A stretch of 64,000 bases of DNA, taken from Aldrovandia affinis (taxonomy: Eukaryota; Chordata; Actinopteri; Notacanthiformes; Halosauridae). Shown here piece after piece: positions 43,999 to 55,048 of this stretch. Position numbers and translations under genes: made by a program. The stretch spans positions 558,001 through 622,000 of the forward strand of contig JAINUG010000328.1 in NCBI GenBank assembly GCA_029706075.1. The letters run 5' to 3'. Numbering within the stretch: the stretch's first letter is position 1; the number at the start of each line of letters is the position of its first letter. The notes under the pieces are model-generated. The model saw only the letters and a list, made by a program, of their open reading frames with translations, did no database searches and was not told the DNA's origin.

Positions 43999-44330
43999 CA
44001 ACCAACAGTGCAAAGACCCTGTGTTATTGCAACCACTTATAGCACATTTCCCAGGCATCACAAGATCCGTTATGGTAATGGATCTGTAGCATAGGACAAA
44101 TCATGGATGTGTATTCAAATTTTGGTTTTAATGACGCAAATAAATACCGGAAGATATTTGGATCTTTAACACCATTTTTCTGAGAGGAATTTGAGGTGAA
44201 AATGTTGAGGTGGGATAATTTCTTCTTCAGTGAAAATGATAAGGAAAGGGTCATTATTCTTCTGGTTTCCATGTATTTTCATTGAAGATAAATGAAAATT
44301 GTAGATTTTAATGAGCCACCCCCTTTAAGG
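43994..44330 (+). repeat. Dispersed repeat R1, right part (copy 1)
   Basis: It matches 59280-59395 and then 63827-64000 of copy 2, for example ATAGCACATTTCCCAGGCATC and CAAATCATGGATGTGTATTC. At 44075-44080 it is uninterrupted where copy 2 holds a LINE and an LTR. No coding content was recognised. Confidence 0.8.
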
Positions 44331-44790
44331 GAAAATAACGAATGGGCCATTGCACATTGATTGGCAGTGAAGCAAAACAGGTAGATAGCAATTCTCAGGG
44401 TAAGAGTAATTATTAGTTTAAATAAAATAGGTTGATAGTAATTTTCTGTGTAAGGGTAATTATCAATTTCAGCTTCTTCCATTTCCAGCTTGCAAGCCTC
44501 CAGTGATGCAATGCTCCACTGCCTCACTGTCCTCTTTTAAAACTCTTAAACGCACTTTTATAAAATGTCTTTAACAATCCTTTAACTCTGTATGTTTGAG
44601 TTTCTCTTTTTAAAGAATAAGTTGTCTTAAATGGGTTTTATCATTTCATTTAATTGCTTTTGATGCTCTGTCCATATTTAATATCTTATCATTTTTTATT
44701 CATTGTTTTTTTGTATTTTGTGAAGCGCTTTGTTGCTGTATTGCTAGAAAGGTGCTATTCAAATAAATATATTATTATAATGCATACATT
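44331..44790 (+). repeat. LINE 3'-end remnant in its right part
   Basis: The part 44700-44785 (GTGAAGCGCTTTGTTGCTGTATTGCTAGAAAGGTGCTATTCAAATAAATATATTATTAT) has the form of a fish LINE 3' end with an ATT-type tail. Upstream sequence to about 44520 may be its degraded coding end; 44331-44519 is unassigned. Confidence 0.55.
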
Positions 44791-45284
44791 TGTGATATGT
44801 TGTGTTATGGATATGCCCTAACTCATGTTGCACACATGCACTTATATCACTGCTGGTCTTTAGCTCACATGCTGATCAGCCAAACTTGTTACAGAAATCT
44901 CACTGACTGATGCCAGCTAGTACACGACTCAGAAACTAGTGTTTCACTGGTAGATTGAAAATCAGGAATTAAACTGGCTCACCAGAATTTCTAGCAGCTA
45001 CTTGACGGTTTAATTTCCAGATTTTTATGTCTGGTGGTGCAGAGAAAAGTATTTACAGTATGATCTGAACACATCCAGCAGCCTGTATGCCCCAGTGTCT
45101 AATTTGTTTCTCTAAAATAGATGTTGTTGCCATGGTTACTGATGGGAGGCTTCATGTGAGGCTTCATGAACCCCAGAATTGGTGGGGCTACATGTGCTGT
45201 CAATCACTGACTCATGTGAACCAATAAAAGGCTTGGCATGATTGGCTCAAATCAGTTTTTAACTAGACAACACAGGAGAGCTAC
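44791..45284. other. No recognised feature
   Basis: Non-coding intron sequence. Nothing recognised. Confidence 0.45.
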
Positions 45285-45592
45285 TATGTGTCACATAGCC
45301 AGTGGGGTTAAAGTCTGTATAAGTTGAAACAGCTAGGTGTGTTTCACAGTCACCAAATCTCACCCCAGTTAAACACTTATGGGAGATTCTGGAGTGGAGA
45401 CAGCATTTTCCACCACCATCAGCAAAACACCAAATGATGGAAGAAAGGTGTTGCCTGCCTCCAATACAGTTGCAGGCATGTATGCAATCTATGCCAAGGT
45501 GCAATGAAACTCTTCTGGCAGCTTGTGGTGGCCCAATGCCCTATTGAGACACTTTATGTTGATGTTTCCTTTATTTTGGCAGTTAACTGTAT
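45285..45592 (+). repeat. Tc1-like element remnant, family E (3' end)
   Basis: It shares ATTCTGGAGTGG, AAAACACCAAATGATGGAA and the end TTTCCTTTATTTTGGCAGTTAACTGTATAT with 53795-54180, so it is the 3' part of the same family. The frame is destroyed. Confidence 0.65.
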
Positions 45593-46406
45593 ATGCTAAT
45601 TTTAATAAATAGCAAACAACTTGTCAGATGCAGCATTAAGGAAAGCTGGCAGCAGTAGGCAGCATCTGTGCTTGTTGTCGGGTGGTTGCTATTTGCAGGT
45701 GAGCTGATATCGTGCTTTTAAGAAAGGGTGTTTCCCGCTCAGTTTGAAGATCTGAGTTGAGCGATGCTCACAGTATTAGATCTGGAGTGAGACTACATTA
45801 CACGACACCTCTCTGTTTAAACAGGACATCAGGCTTTAAAACTTGGCCTCAGAGTGCCTAAGCATCAATCACATCACCCAGGTGGCTACAAATATATATA
45901 TTAGTTGCTATTAGTTATTTTTCAGAGTGACACTGCAGAGAGAAACTGCATTGAGTTCTCAGAATAGAATGCTCCAAAGCTGTTGAACCTTTCCCTAATC
46001 ACACTGTTTGCAGTTCTATGAGCACAATAGCTTCAATTCACAAACCAATAAATCCCCAAAGTGCCTATTTTACTACATGAATAGCCAACGTTGATTTTTA
46101 CGTGTGAAAATGTTGCCAATAGCTGCAACACATTTGCAGTTAATGGAAGTTGTAGGTAATGTAATTATAAGCACTTTCTGGGTGCCTTCAGCCTTTGTTA
46201 AAAAGCACCTTGAAGCGAAAGTGAATCACAGGGTGTCTGCATTACTTACAGTGATTCAGTCGGTGTTCGGCGGTAATCACTATCAATTTTGGCTAAAGCG
46301 TGCCTGACCGAGGGTAAATATATCATATCATTGTACAAGGACACAAATGAAGAGCATGCCAGGCAAAACAGTTAGCTCTTGCAGTTTTCTCCCTCCCCTA
46401 CATAGG
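45593..46406. other. No recognised feature
   Basis: Non-coding. Nothing recognised. Confidence 0.45.
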
Positions 46407-46672
46407 TCATTGAGCAAACACATGCATTAGCACAATTCTTAACCCTGAGGTCACACCACCCATCCCCTATATAAGTCATTGAGCAAACACATGCATTAGC
46501 ATAATGCTTAACCCTGAGGTCATACCACCCATCCCCTATATAAGTCATTGAGCAAACACATGCATTAGCACAATGCTTAACCCTGAGGTCACACCACCCA
46601 TCCCCTATATAAGTCATTGAGCAAACACATGCATTAGCACAATTCTGACCCTGAGGTCATAGCACCCATTTG
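46407..46672. repeat. 69-bp minisatellite, about four units
   Basis: Units start at 46407, 46476, 46545 and 46614 (TCATTGAGCAAACACATGCATTAGCA...). Because 69 is a multiple of three, an open frame runs through on the minus strand, repeating MTYIGDGWCDLRVKHCANAC with variants; this is taken as a by-product of the repeat. Confidence 0.92.
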
Positions 46673-46767
46673 GGCCATTGACGTGGTGTCATATCTCTTG
46701 GTGGAGCAGCAAACTGAACAGAAGCAGCAGGACTATTAGAGGCTTACTGTGCCTTGGTACCCTCCTG

Positions 46768-47066
46768 CCAGTGATGATTTTAGACCCTATTTAATGGGGC
46801 TTTAGCCCCCCTGTCTTTCATCTCAGCCCCCTGAAAATGTTTAGTCATTCTTTTCTAAAAAACATTTTTACTTAATATCTATTTTTAAAAATACCACAGA
46901 TAGAGAGTGGCATTTCAATTTTGAGAGTGACTAGCATTGTGGTGTTTTTGTTTTGGGGAATGTAACAGTGAATTAATAAAATAATTAGGCCTGTGCTTTG
47001 CATGTGCACATCTCACATTGTCATTGGGGCCGAGCCCCCCTAAAAGTCAAATCCTAGAACCACCCC
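46768..47066. mobile_element. MITE-like element with diverged inverted ends
   Basis: The left end CAGTGATGATTTTAGACCC...GGGGCTTTAGCCCCCC pairs imperfectly with the right end, read in reverse as CAGGGGTGGTTCTAGGATTTGAC...GGGGGGCTCGGCCCC. It has no frame. The superfamily is not certain (hAT-like by end sequence). Confidence 0.5.
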
Positions 47067-47088
47067 TGCCTCCCGCACATCCATAAAA

Positions 47089-47180
47089 GCTGTATAATAA
47101 TAATAATAATAATAATGATACATTTATTTGTATCTCAATTTTCACACTTTTCAGCTCAAAGTGATTTTTAGAGATGAGAG
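47089..47180 (-). repeat. LINE/SINE 3'-tail remnant with ATT repeat
   Basis: TAATAATAATAATAAT (47095-47115) followed by CATTTATTTGTATCTCAATTTTCACAC is the reverse of a 3' end with an ATT tail, like that at 44700-44785. Confidence 0.5.
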
Positions 47181-47199
47181 GAAGTCACCTTTACCTGTA

Positions 47200-47665
47200 G
47201 CATGACAGTAGTGGAGGATCAGGACAGTGGGGTCATGGATCACAATCTACCTTTGGATCGCGAGACACCTTTTGGTAGATCACAAAGGACATGATTTCTG
47301 GTGGATCGTGAATTAATTTGCTTGTTTTAGAACGCATATCTATGGCTTGGATCATTTAGGGTGGCTGTGGAATGAATTTGGTTGTTTTGGAACACAATAT
47401 CTATGGCCTTTTTTGCCATTAGACTCTGAGACATGGATCATTTAAGGTGGCGCATGACAATAATGATGCGGGTGGGACTCTTTTTCTTAATAATACCTGC
47501 TTTTTAGGAGTAATATTGAATTCATTTGTGCAAGCATTGCTTTTGCATAATTTGAACTCTCACAGAGTTGTGATCTTAAAGCCATTGGTGGATTGGTGGA
47601 TCTAAAGGCTCACAGCGATCCACTGGATCTCTTCCCACGATGACGTGGACACCACTGTTTTAGGA
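47200..47665. repeat. Possible non-autonomous hAT-like repeat
   Basis: Repeated GGATCGCG/GGATCGTG/GATCATTTA phrases lie between CAGTAGTGGAGGATC on the left and GTGGACACCACTG on the right. The ends are only loosely complementary and no target duplication was seen. Confidence 0.3.
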
Positions 47666-49309
47666 TGAGCTCCTCTACCTGTCAATAATAACAATAAATG
47701 AAAATTCTTGGAGCGTGAGTTATATTTTTTTCATTCTTCACACAGTATCAGTATTTTATTGAAAAATTCCATAATTACTAGCTGCTTTTAAGGTTGTATT
47801 GCTGTTTCTCATTGCAGCATTGTATCCTACGTGCAACGCGTCACCTCAATATTCATAACTCACAAAAGCCTTATTTACACAAGGCTACAACAATGTTGCC
47901 GATCACCATCTGAGCTGCGAACAAACACGGCTGGATTCTTAAAAAGTCAGTGAACCGTTTGCCGATAAACCTCTGGTTTGGGACAGTGACAGAAAAACCA
48001 AATTTAGTGTCTACCGTATTATTTTTGTCAATATTAAACTTTTTCTCTTATGAGGTGCCAGACTCACCCACGCTCATGTAGTCACCCACATGCAGAACAG
48101 ATTAACAGAAGATTAAAGACGTCAAGTCTGGCGTAAAGAGGTGCATCTCAGTGTGATATCATAGGCCTGTGTATTCTATGGGACACAAGATCAAGCATTC
48201 CAATAATTGAGTCCTACTCCCCCACGAGTGCTGTATGAAGCTCTAGTGGTGTGTAAATAACTCTGCTGAGAGATCTGCATTTTCTCACTTTCAGTCCAGA
48301 ATGTTCAGCTGTCAGAACTGAATACTGATGCAACACTGACATGGCTCCAGTGATGGTGAAGTTGGCATTAGCCGGAACACATCAGCCACAAGAGAAAAAG
48401 AATATAAGGATTTAAGATAATTTAAACTGCTGTTTTACTTAAATAATGATCTGAGTGTGGGCATCCATGTACCGTTTTGCAATTATTTCTCATTATTATT
48501 ATTATTTTATATTTTAAATAATAATAATAATTACTATGAAACAGAGCATAAGGAAAATACCTGGTAGTTTTCTTGAATATTGATTGAGAAACCACACTTT
48601 TAATGTTAAATATTTCCAATAACCATTTCTCCACATGGTTGAGAGGTGGAAGCAAGCAGCACAAGGTTTCTTCCTTATTTTCTCTATCCCTTCTCTCTGC
48701 ACTTTCAGGTTGGTCTTTTATATTGATCTCTTGTGCTTGCATAAATTCCTTTTTCAAAAAATAAAAAAAGATTGTCTCAATGTTTCTAATTTTGCAGTCC
48801 CGTGACCAAGGAAATCCTTCATATGCAGAAGTGATGTTTTTCTAATAAGGAACATGCACAGTCATTATTACCATACAATCTGTCCTTGTAGGGAAAATAC
48901 TGATTGAGACTTTGGTGGACAGGGGTTAAATGGTCACATTTCTTGACCCAGGGAAGGGAAGGGAAGTAGTGTTGGCTTGCAAGCTACACAAACTATTTCA
49001 CCCAAGGCTCTATTCAAACACACATGCTATACCCATCTTCAGACAACCTGTCCTTAACTTTGACTCACATCTTAATGTGTTAAAGTGGTAAAGTGGTAAA
49101 GGACGATTGAATCCAACCCAACATCTTGTGACCAATGGGAGCAGGACAGCTCATAAATAGGGCAGCTTCAAATAAAACAACATGCAACTGTGGGCAAATA
49201 AGAGGAATTCATATTTTAGATTACTCAAGTCAATGTTTTTCCAAATGTTTGAGGATTCCATACGTATGAGTGAACAATTAATACTAAATTGTAATACCTC
49301 TTTTCTTAG
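47666..49309. other. Unassigned end of intron 1
   Basis: Non-coding. A TTA/TAA-rich inverted repeat at 48490-48531 can fold as a hairpin. The last ~15 bases before 49310 form the polypyrimidine tract and AG acceptor of exon 2. Confidence 0.5.
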
Positions 49310-49412
49310 GTGAATGGAAGACATCCAACATGTAACTTCCTACTGGAGCTTCAAAGAGATCAGGAAGAATGCTTGGCCAAGCTTAAGGCACAAGGGAGAC
49401 CAGTTGCCAAAG
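49310..49412 (+). CDS. vipr2: vipr2 exon 2 (start of hormone-binding domain)
   Basis: A 103-bp exon with acceptor ACCTCTTTTCTTAG before it and donor GTGAGT after it. It encodes 34 codons plus one base: VNGRHPTCNFLLELQRDQEE followed by CLAKLKAQGRPVAK. The pattern HPxCxFxLE-Q...C matches the start of the extracellular domain of class B secretin-family receptors of the VPAC2 type, where the first Cys takes part in a conserved disulphide and the helix docks VIP or PACAP. It ends in phase 1, which fits exon 3. No stop or frameshift was seen. Confidence 0.85.
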
Positions 49413-49446
49413 GTGAGTCAGTTTAATTCTGCCATAAAGTTCATAA

Positions 49447-49752
49447 AGTTTCAAATTTAGTAGCCAATTATACCGTCTTTTTTATGCCAATTATCGCCTC
49501 CCTCATATTGAGAGCTTGCTGCCGTAGACCTGAAACTGGCATTGACATGCGGCGGAGCACCGCCTCCTCCGAGCTGGAACCCGCCAAGCCGTCACCGTAA
49601 CTCTGGTATGCACACAGGGCCACTCCTATATGCAGTGTGCTCGTATCGGCTTCCCCTTCCCTAGTGACACTCCCAGCCAGAGCTGAAAATGGCAAGACCT
49701 TGTGGAATCAAACCCCGGTCACAGTGGGCAGCTACACCACCCAGGAGGCCAT
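49447..49752 (-). repeat. tRNA-derived SINE, family C, copy 2
   Basis: Read leftwards: GGCCTCCTGGGTGGTGTAGC (A box), GGGTTTGATTCC (B box), a GC-rich body and a tail near GGTATAATTGGCTACTAAATTTG. It lies only 35 bp downstream of exon 2, antisense to the gene. Confidence 0.75.
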
Positions 49753-50190
49753 ATCTTGTAGTTTTTAAAAGCATACAGCCAAAACAATCCAGACATCATA
49801 GCTTTATATATCATTTAATGTATCAGATGGTTAAAATATTTATTTAAATTAGATGAGGTTAGCATTTGAAACAAGGTACAGCAGACATGTTAATCAATAC
49901 TACTGTAGTATATTCATTTCACTTTGCCATGAAATTGCAGTTCGGGACTGTTTTCTGGAAAAGAAAAATATGATAAACAACCAATGATTTGGAAATTGAT
50001 TTAATTAATGTTTAATTTAATTAAACTGCTTATAAACTTTTCATTAATGCTGGATGAAAGTAAATAGTAGGCTGTCCTTAATCCATGAACATCTGCAATG
50101 TTATGCCCAATTGTTTTCTATATTTTAGCTTGTAACCACCTTCATCATGTTGCCTAGCAACGCGATTTGTACCCTTGTTGAATCCCTTAA
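49753..50190. other. No recognised feature
   Basis: AT-rich, non-coding. Nothing recognised. Confidence 0.5.
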
Positions 50191-50335
50191 TCCCCACACA
50201 TTCCCCGTGCACACAGGCATCACCACCTCCTCAGTCACCACACACATTCCCCCTGCACACAGGCATCACCGTCTTCTCAGTCACCACACACATTCCCCCT
50301 GCACCCAGGCATCACCGTATCCTCAGTCATTTTGA
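50191..50335 (+). repeat. Minisatellite, 3 x about 46 bp
   Basis: Three units of CACACATTCCCC-TGCAC-CAGGCATCACC with CTCAGTCA at the end, spaced about 45-47 bp. Confidence 0.8.
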
Positions 50336-50747
50336 TTTAACGCAACACAAGTCTGCCATTGGGTATTAAGCCCCAATTAAACATGCCATCAAACAACAAC
50401 TTTTAAAGGAGTACTCCTGACAAAACCCTGAATTCAAGAGTTTATATTATATTTGTGCAATAGCGGATGAACCCAACACCCTAAAAGTTTGGATTTGTGG
50501 TCAATTACATTTCACAATGATTTCCGATTTAGGTTGGAAGAGCTCCTGCTCAACAGATTTTATAAATTAGTCTTTTTGTCTCATGATGTAATAACACAGG
50601 CCATTTGAGTAGTCCAATGAACATTTGCGTAAATATTGAATTCCCTCCCAGTGTAACCCCTGTTCAATAGCATATATTTAAACGTATGTAGTTGGCAAGA
50701 AAAGTTAAGGTTAGTTTACTGAGTGAAAATCAAATAAGAAATGCTCT
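50336..50747. other. No recognised feature
   Basis: AT-rich, non-coding. Nothing recognised. Confidence 0.5.
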
Positions 50748-51166
50748 AAGAATTTTCTATTTTTTTATTATTTGTTTCAGATTTCTTCCCCCATTTTTCT
50801 CCTAATTTAGTGGCCAATTATACCCTCTATTTGTTTCGATTTGCACTCCCCACATGAACTCGCCACCTGCCTCTATGAGGCAAGCAAATTCTACGAGGGC
50901 CGCTTCCTTCGAGACTGAATTCGCCCACCCACGTTCTGGAGGCACCCTTACGCGCTTCTCAGCGAGTTCATGCCAGCTCACCCTCCCCCTCCCCCTCCCC
51001 CTGGGGTGGACAGCCAAACGCCGCCCCCCAATCGGGGCTCTCCACCAGAGCCGGTCTGGTACAGTCGGGTTTCAAACTGCGACTGTGATAGGCAGCTCAC
51101 ACTCGTAAAGGACCAGCCAATACGGGTGCGTTATACCGCTGCGCTATCGGAGGCTCCCAAGAATTT
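50748..51166 (-). repeat. tRNA-derived SINE, family C, copy 3
   Basis: Read leftwards: GGGAGCCTCCGATAGCGCAGCGG (A box), GTTTGAAACCC (B box), body and tail GAGGGTATAATTGGCCACTAAATTAGGAG. An 8-bp repeat, aagaattt, flanks it at 50748-50755 and 51159-51166. A CCCCCT run lies at 50982-51002. Confidence 0.82.
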
Positions 51167-51479
51167 CGTATTCTACAGTTAATTTTGAAAAACATAGCTG
51201 GGCCTATATTTCCACAGAACATGATGTCTATAAGATGTAAGAAATCTATAAGAAGTCGACAAGAAGTTTGTGTTAATTTTTCCGTTTGTCAATCCCATGT
51301 TTAATAAGCATATATATAGGATATTTTGCACTGATAAGGAAATCAAAGGTTGTTTAGCCTTTTAAAAAACAGTGATGCCCTTAACTAAGCACTACAGTAT
51401 AAGACAGTTGTTTTTCCAGTTTTTGGGACAATACTGATGCGAATATTTTGGAAAGGGGAATGAATGTGTGCATGCTCCT
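51167..51479. other. No recognised feature
   Basis: AT-rich, non-coding. Nothing recognised. Confidence 0.5.
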
Positions 51480-52500
51480 GTCGGAAAAGTGAAGCTAGAA
51501 TAAAAATGGTTCCCTGAATCCAGTAGCCTTAACAGTCAAATGCCCTTGTTTAAAGTTCAGCACTCTGAATACTGAAAACAAGTGGTATTACGTGTTAAAA
51601 CCCCCTCACTTATCCTACATGTAAACTATATTTATTTGATTTAATATAACAATTACTACACAGGATAGCAATTATCAATTAAATCACCAAATTCATTGAT
51701 AGGCAGAGCAATTTGGTGGATCAACCTTCATCAAAATATACAACTCACAATTCAATTAAAATTAATAGCTGGTGTATTCAGTTACAACAGTTAGACAAAG
51801 TATTCAATGTCCAATCTACAGCCGTAGGTTTAACTACCTTAACAAATACTAAATCGGAACCTCCAACATGTAGAGTTTAGTTATATCTCCTCACATATGG
51901 AACATTTATTTCCGTTTGACAAATAAGATGAGGTTTGCAGGCAGTAACTGCTGTATCTAGCCAATTGTGAACACACCACTTTCAGGAAAAATTATCGCTA
52001 CCATTTCACTGGATAGCGCCAACAATTATCACCCCAATAGAAATAAACATTCAATTGGATATTCCGGCTTAACAAATACTCAATTCTAGACATAAAATTG
52101 ATACGTGGCAATCACAAAAGAGATGAAATGGAAGAAAATGATACCAAACCAAGGCTTGTCTCTCTCCAAAAATGCAAACACACGCATCCATGTTAGCTGG
52201 CACCAGATCTTCCAAGAAAAACAGGAAAGAGAAACTTGCAGGATTCCACCAATCTAAACCGTGTCATCAACAGTTCAGACTTTAAGTGTTTGGAGGAGGG
52301 GTTGGCTCACTTCCTTCTTAGCCCATAATTTACAATTTGGGGCACAAGCCAGTTTCAGAACCCCTTTTTATATTTTTGTTTTGGGTCACTTACTACCACA
52401 AGGTATCTTTTCAAGGTTGCCATTGATATGCTCCTCTCATGTTGAGAATCGTGGCGATATCAAACATCACTAGGGCCTGGTGAACTTGATTTTATGAATC
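51480..52500 (-). repeat. Dispersed repeat, paralogous to 2391-2960
   Basis: Both flanks (51480-51630 and 52304-52490) match 2600-2945 closely. This copy holds about 675 bp (51630-52303) that is absent from the first. The minus strand has ATATAAAAAGGGG (about 52361-52373). The extra segment is AT-rich with no recognised protein. Whether it is an insertion here or a deletion in the other copy is undecided. Confidence 0.65.
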
Positions 52501-52590
52501 ATACCTAGGCTAATTCACACATACTGAAAAGCAATGCCATGCTGTTGTGGTAATTGACAGAATTTAGTGTTTCACTGAAATATTATCCTG

Positions 52591-52983
52591 GATAATCTTT
52601 AGGCGGGCGGCACGGTGGTGCAGTGGATAGCACTGTCGCCTCACAGCAAGAAGGTCTTGGGTTCGAATCCAGGCCGGGGGCCTTTCTGTGTGGAGTTTGC
52701 ATGTTCTCCCCGTGTCCGCGTGGGTTTCCTCCGGGTACTCCGGTTTCTTCCCACAGTCCAAAGACATGCATGTTAGGCTAATTGGAGAGTCTAAATTGCC
52801 CGTAGGTATGAGTGTGTGAGTGAATGGTGTATGTTGTGCCCTGCGATGGATTGGCGACCTGTCCAGGGTGTATTCCTGCCTCTTGCCCCAATGCATGCTG
52901 GGATAGGCTCCAGCCCCCCCGCGACCCTAACTAGGAATAAGCGGCTGAAGATGAGATGAGATGAGATGAGATAATCTTTAGGC
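52591..52983 (+). repeat. tRNA-derived SINE with 14-bp target duplication
   Basis: The body 52605-52969 begins GGGCGGCACGGTGGTGCAGTGG (A box) with GGGTTCGAATCC (B box, about 52659-52670), then the same body as 581-958, and ends in a GATGA pentamer tail (52949-52970). The duplication gataatctttaggc is at 52591-52604 and 52970-52983. The copy looks well preserved. Confidence 0.93.
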
Positions 52984-53107
52984 AAATGGACATTACAAAA
53001 GCAAATAAAGGATTCTAAAACAGTTTGTAAAGTTCTACTTGATAAGGATGGAGCTTTTGGGAGTGCTTTTGAGAGGCCAAGATGTCTTCACTGGCTCATA
53101 TCACGTG

Positions 53108-53146
<39 letters not shown>

Positions 53147-53790
53147 AATGTATTAATATATTTATATTGTTTTTTAAGCTGTGCGCTCAAACCACTCCAC
53201 AGAAAGAATATAACAGTAAATACAATACAGAAAAAAAATATATATTTTATTTATTAATTTATTAATTCCACCATATTATTCCTTTCTATTTTAGACATTA
53301 AACATTTTGAGGCATAAAACATTGGAATGCAGAAATGGAAAATGTAACCAATTCAGTATACATTGCAGCAGTGTAGCGTATATGCACCATCTTTCAACCA
53401 TACTGCATGGGGGGGTTATGTGCTTATTATGTTTGGGAATTAATCTTTCATTTTTTTCCTGGCCCGCGTCTTCAGGTATGCACTTGGTATTACACATTTT
53501 AATATGATTTTGTGCAGTGTTATGAAACACAATAGAAGAATATAATAGGCTGTTAAGGGCATACTATGTACTTCCATACTGCAGAAATAACAAAGCTTTC
53601 ATCTGGAACAGATCAGCGGCATATTTATATGTATTTTGCGGTGGGGCACGAGGCTCAGTGTTAAGAGGTACTCATTTTTTAGGCTGTATCAATTGCTTAT
53701 TCTTTAGGGGCAGGTGAAATCCCTTGGTTCTCTCATTAACCTGCAGTTAATGCTCCAGGACATGATACAAAATGTAAAGTAAATTAAAGG
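52984..53790. other. Unassigned, with AAT microsatellite
   Basis: Non-coding. An (AAT)n array lies at about 53116-53145 and a T/A-rich stretch at 53231-53265. Confidence 0.55.
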
Positions 53791-54180
53791 TTCTGGCAGC
53801 TCTGTTGTGGTGTGGGGTGCATTTTCCTGGCATGGTTTAGGTACACTCAACCACTTAGAGGGCAAATTAAACACCAATAAATACAAAGCCATTCTGTGTG
53901 GTCACCTTCATCCAATGGTGAAGAATTTCTATCCGGATGAGAATGATCTCTTCCAGGATAACAATGCCCCCATCCACAGGCTATGAGTGGCCACTGAATT
54001 GTTTGATGAGCATGAAAAAGATGTAAACCATATGCCATGGCCATCTCAGTCACGAGATGTTAACCCAATAGAATAGTAATAGAAGATTCTGGAGTGGTGC
54101 CTAAGAGCGTTTTCCACCAACATCAACAAAACACCAAATGATGGAATTTCCTTTATTTTGGCAGTTACCTGTATATCTTA
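53791..54180 (+). pseudogene. Tc1-like transposase remnant, family E
   Basis: The + strand reads GSSVVVWGAFSWHGLG, then NDLFQDNNAPIHR with the second catalytic Asp, and PSQSRDVNPIE at the Glu, followed by stops. The end TTTCCTTTATTTTGGCAGTTACCTGTATAT is the inverted-repeat end of this family. The 5' half is missing. Confidence 0.8.
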
Positions 54181-54228
54181 CAGAAGAGTCAACTGACAGC
54201 GCCCCTAGCGTTTGCCTTTATCGCCTAT

Positions 54229-54686
54229 GTCACGGGCCGGGTCTGGCAGCAAGTGCACACACCTGTATTGTATAATCGAATTATACCTGCTGTGTGGATA
54301 AAACTGCTCTGTTCTTTTAGTAGGTGTCTCGAATTAGGAGTGGAAGCTGCGAGAGAACCGACGGGGTCGAAATAGAAGCGACTGAAAAGTAGCGAACGTC
54401 CGTCTGTGTGAAGCGAAGTGTTTCATACGGAAACAATAGTGTTTTTTCCGAAAGGCATTTGATTTAGTTTACTTTAGTTTATGATTTGTGACCGGAACCC
54501 GCGAGCGGGACAGCTGAAGATCCTATTGTTATTTATTTTGTTTACCTTGCTGTCTTGCTCTCTCTCTGTTCCCCGTGTCTGGGGGAGAGAAACAATAAAT
54601 ATACGGTTTCTTGACCGTCGACTCCACTCCCTGTGTACGGCTGTTCGTTCTGTTCGTCCCCGGGGTTTGTCATACGGCGTGTGACA
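54229..54686 (+). repeat. Solo LTR (458 bp)
   Basis: It begins TGTCACGGGCC and ends GGCGTGTGACA, has AATAAA at 54594-54599, and shares internal blocks with 1671-2057. Flanking 5-mers (gccta and catgc) do not match, so the target duplication has decayed or the copy is recombined. Confidence 0.75.
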
Positions 54687-54940
54687 CATGCAGACTGCTC
54701 TCTCTTTATTGTTCCATTTTGTAAAATTGTAATTTCACATAGCCTGTAAACATCATTTTAAAACAACAGCATGGTTTTTCACTGGCATTTTCACACCCTT
54801 ATAATGAGAATAAGCAAGCAATAAAATAGACCGATGAATAGTATAGAAATGTGAAATAAATGCAGAGCAATTATAATGAAGCAGATTTAGAATTACAGAA
54901 TTATTATTGATTATTATTTTGGATGTTTTGTGTATTACAG

Positions 54941-55048
54941 GCTGCAGAGGATTATGGGACAACATATCATGTTGGAACCGGGCACAGATTGGAGAAACTG
55001 TCACCATACCTTGTCCAAGAGTTCTTAAAACTCTGTTCGGCAGAAACG
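54941..55048 (+). CDS. vipr2: vipr2 exon 3 (core of hormone-binding domain)
   Basis: A 108-bp exon with acceptor TGTGTATTACAG and donor GTATGA. With the last base of exon 2 it encodes GCRGLWDNISCWNRAQIG followed by ETVTIPCPRVLKTLFGRN, ending in phase 1. The C-x-x-x-WDN-x-(S/T)CW...G-x-x-V-x-(V/I)-PCP pattern is the signature of the class B receptor extracellular domain; VPAC2 has the closely similar WDNITCW and GETVTVPCP. N in DNIS is a glycosylation sequon, conserved in position. It is intact. The next exon, ending the domain (usually ...GW...DACG), was not found up to 64000. Confidence 0.92.

Larger units (their letters stand above)
29796..49309 (+). other. vipr2: vipr2 intron 1 (about 19.5 kb)
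   Basis: Bounded by donor GTAAGT at 29796 and acceptor TTTTCTTAG ending at 49309. It holds two Tc1-like elements and a third Tc1 inside a SINE, a deleted gypsy copy, LTRs, SINEs, MITEs and minisatellites listed separately. Confidence 0.6.
49413..54940 (+). other. vipr2: vipr2 intron 2 (about 5.5 kb)
   Basis: GT donor at 49413 and AG acceptor at 54939-54940. It contains SINE, Tc1 and LTR remnants listed separately. Confidence 0.8.
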
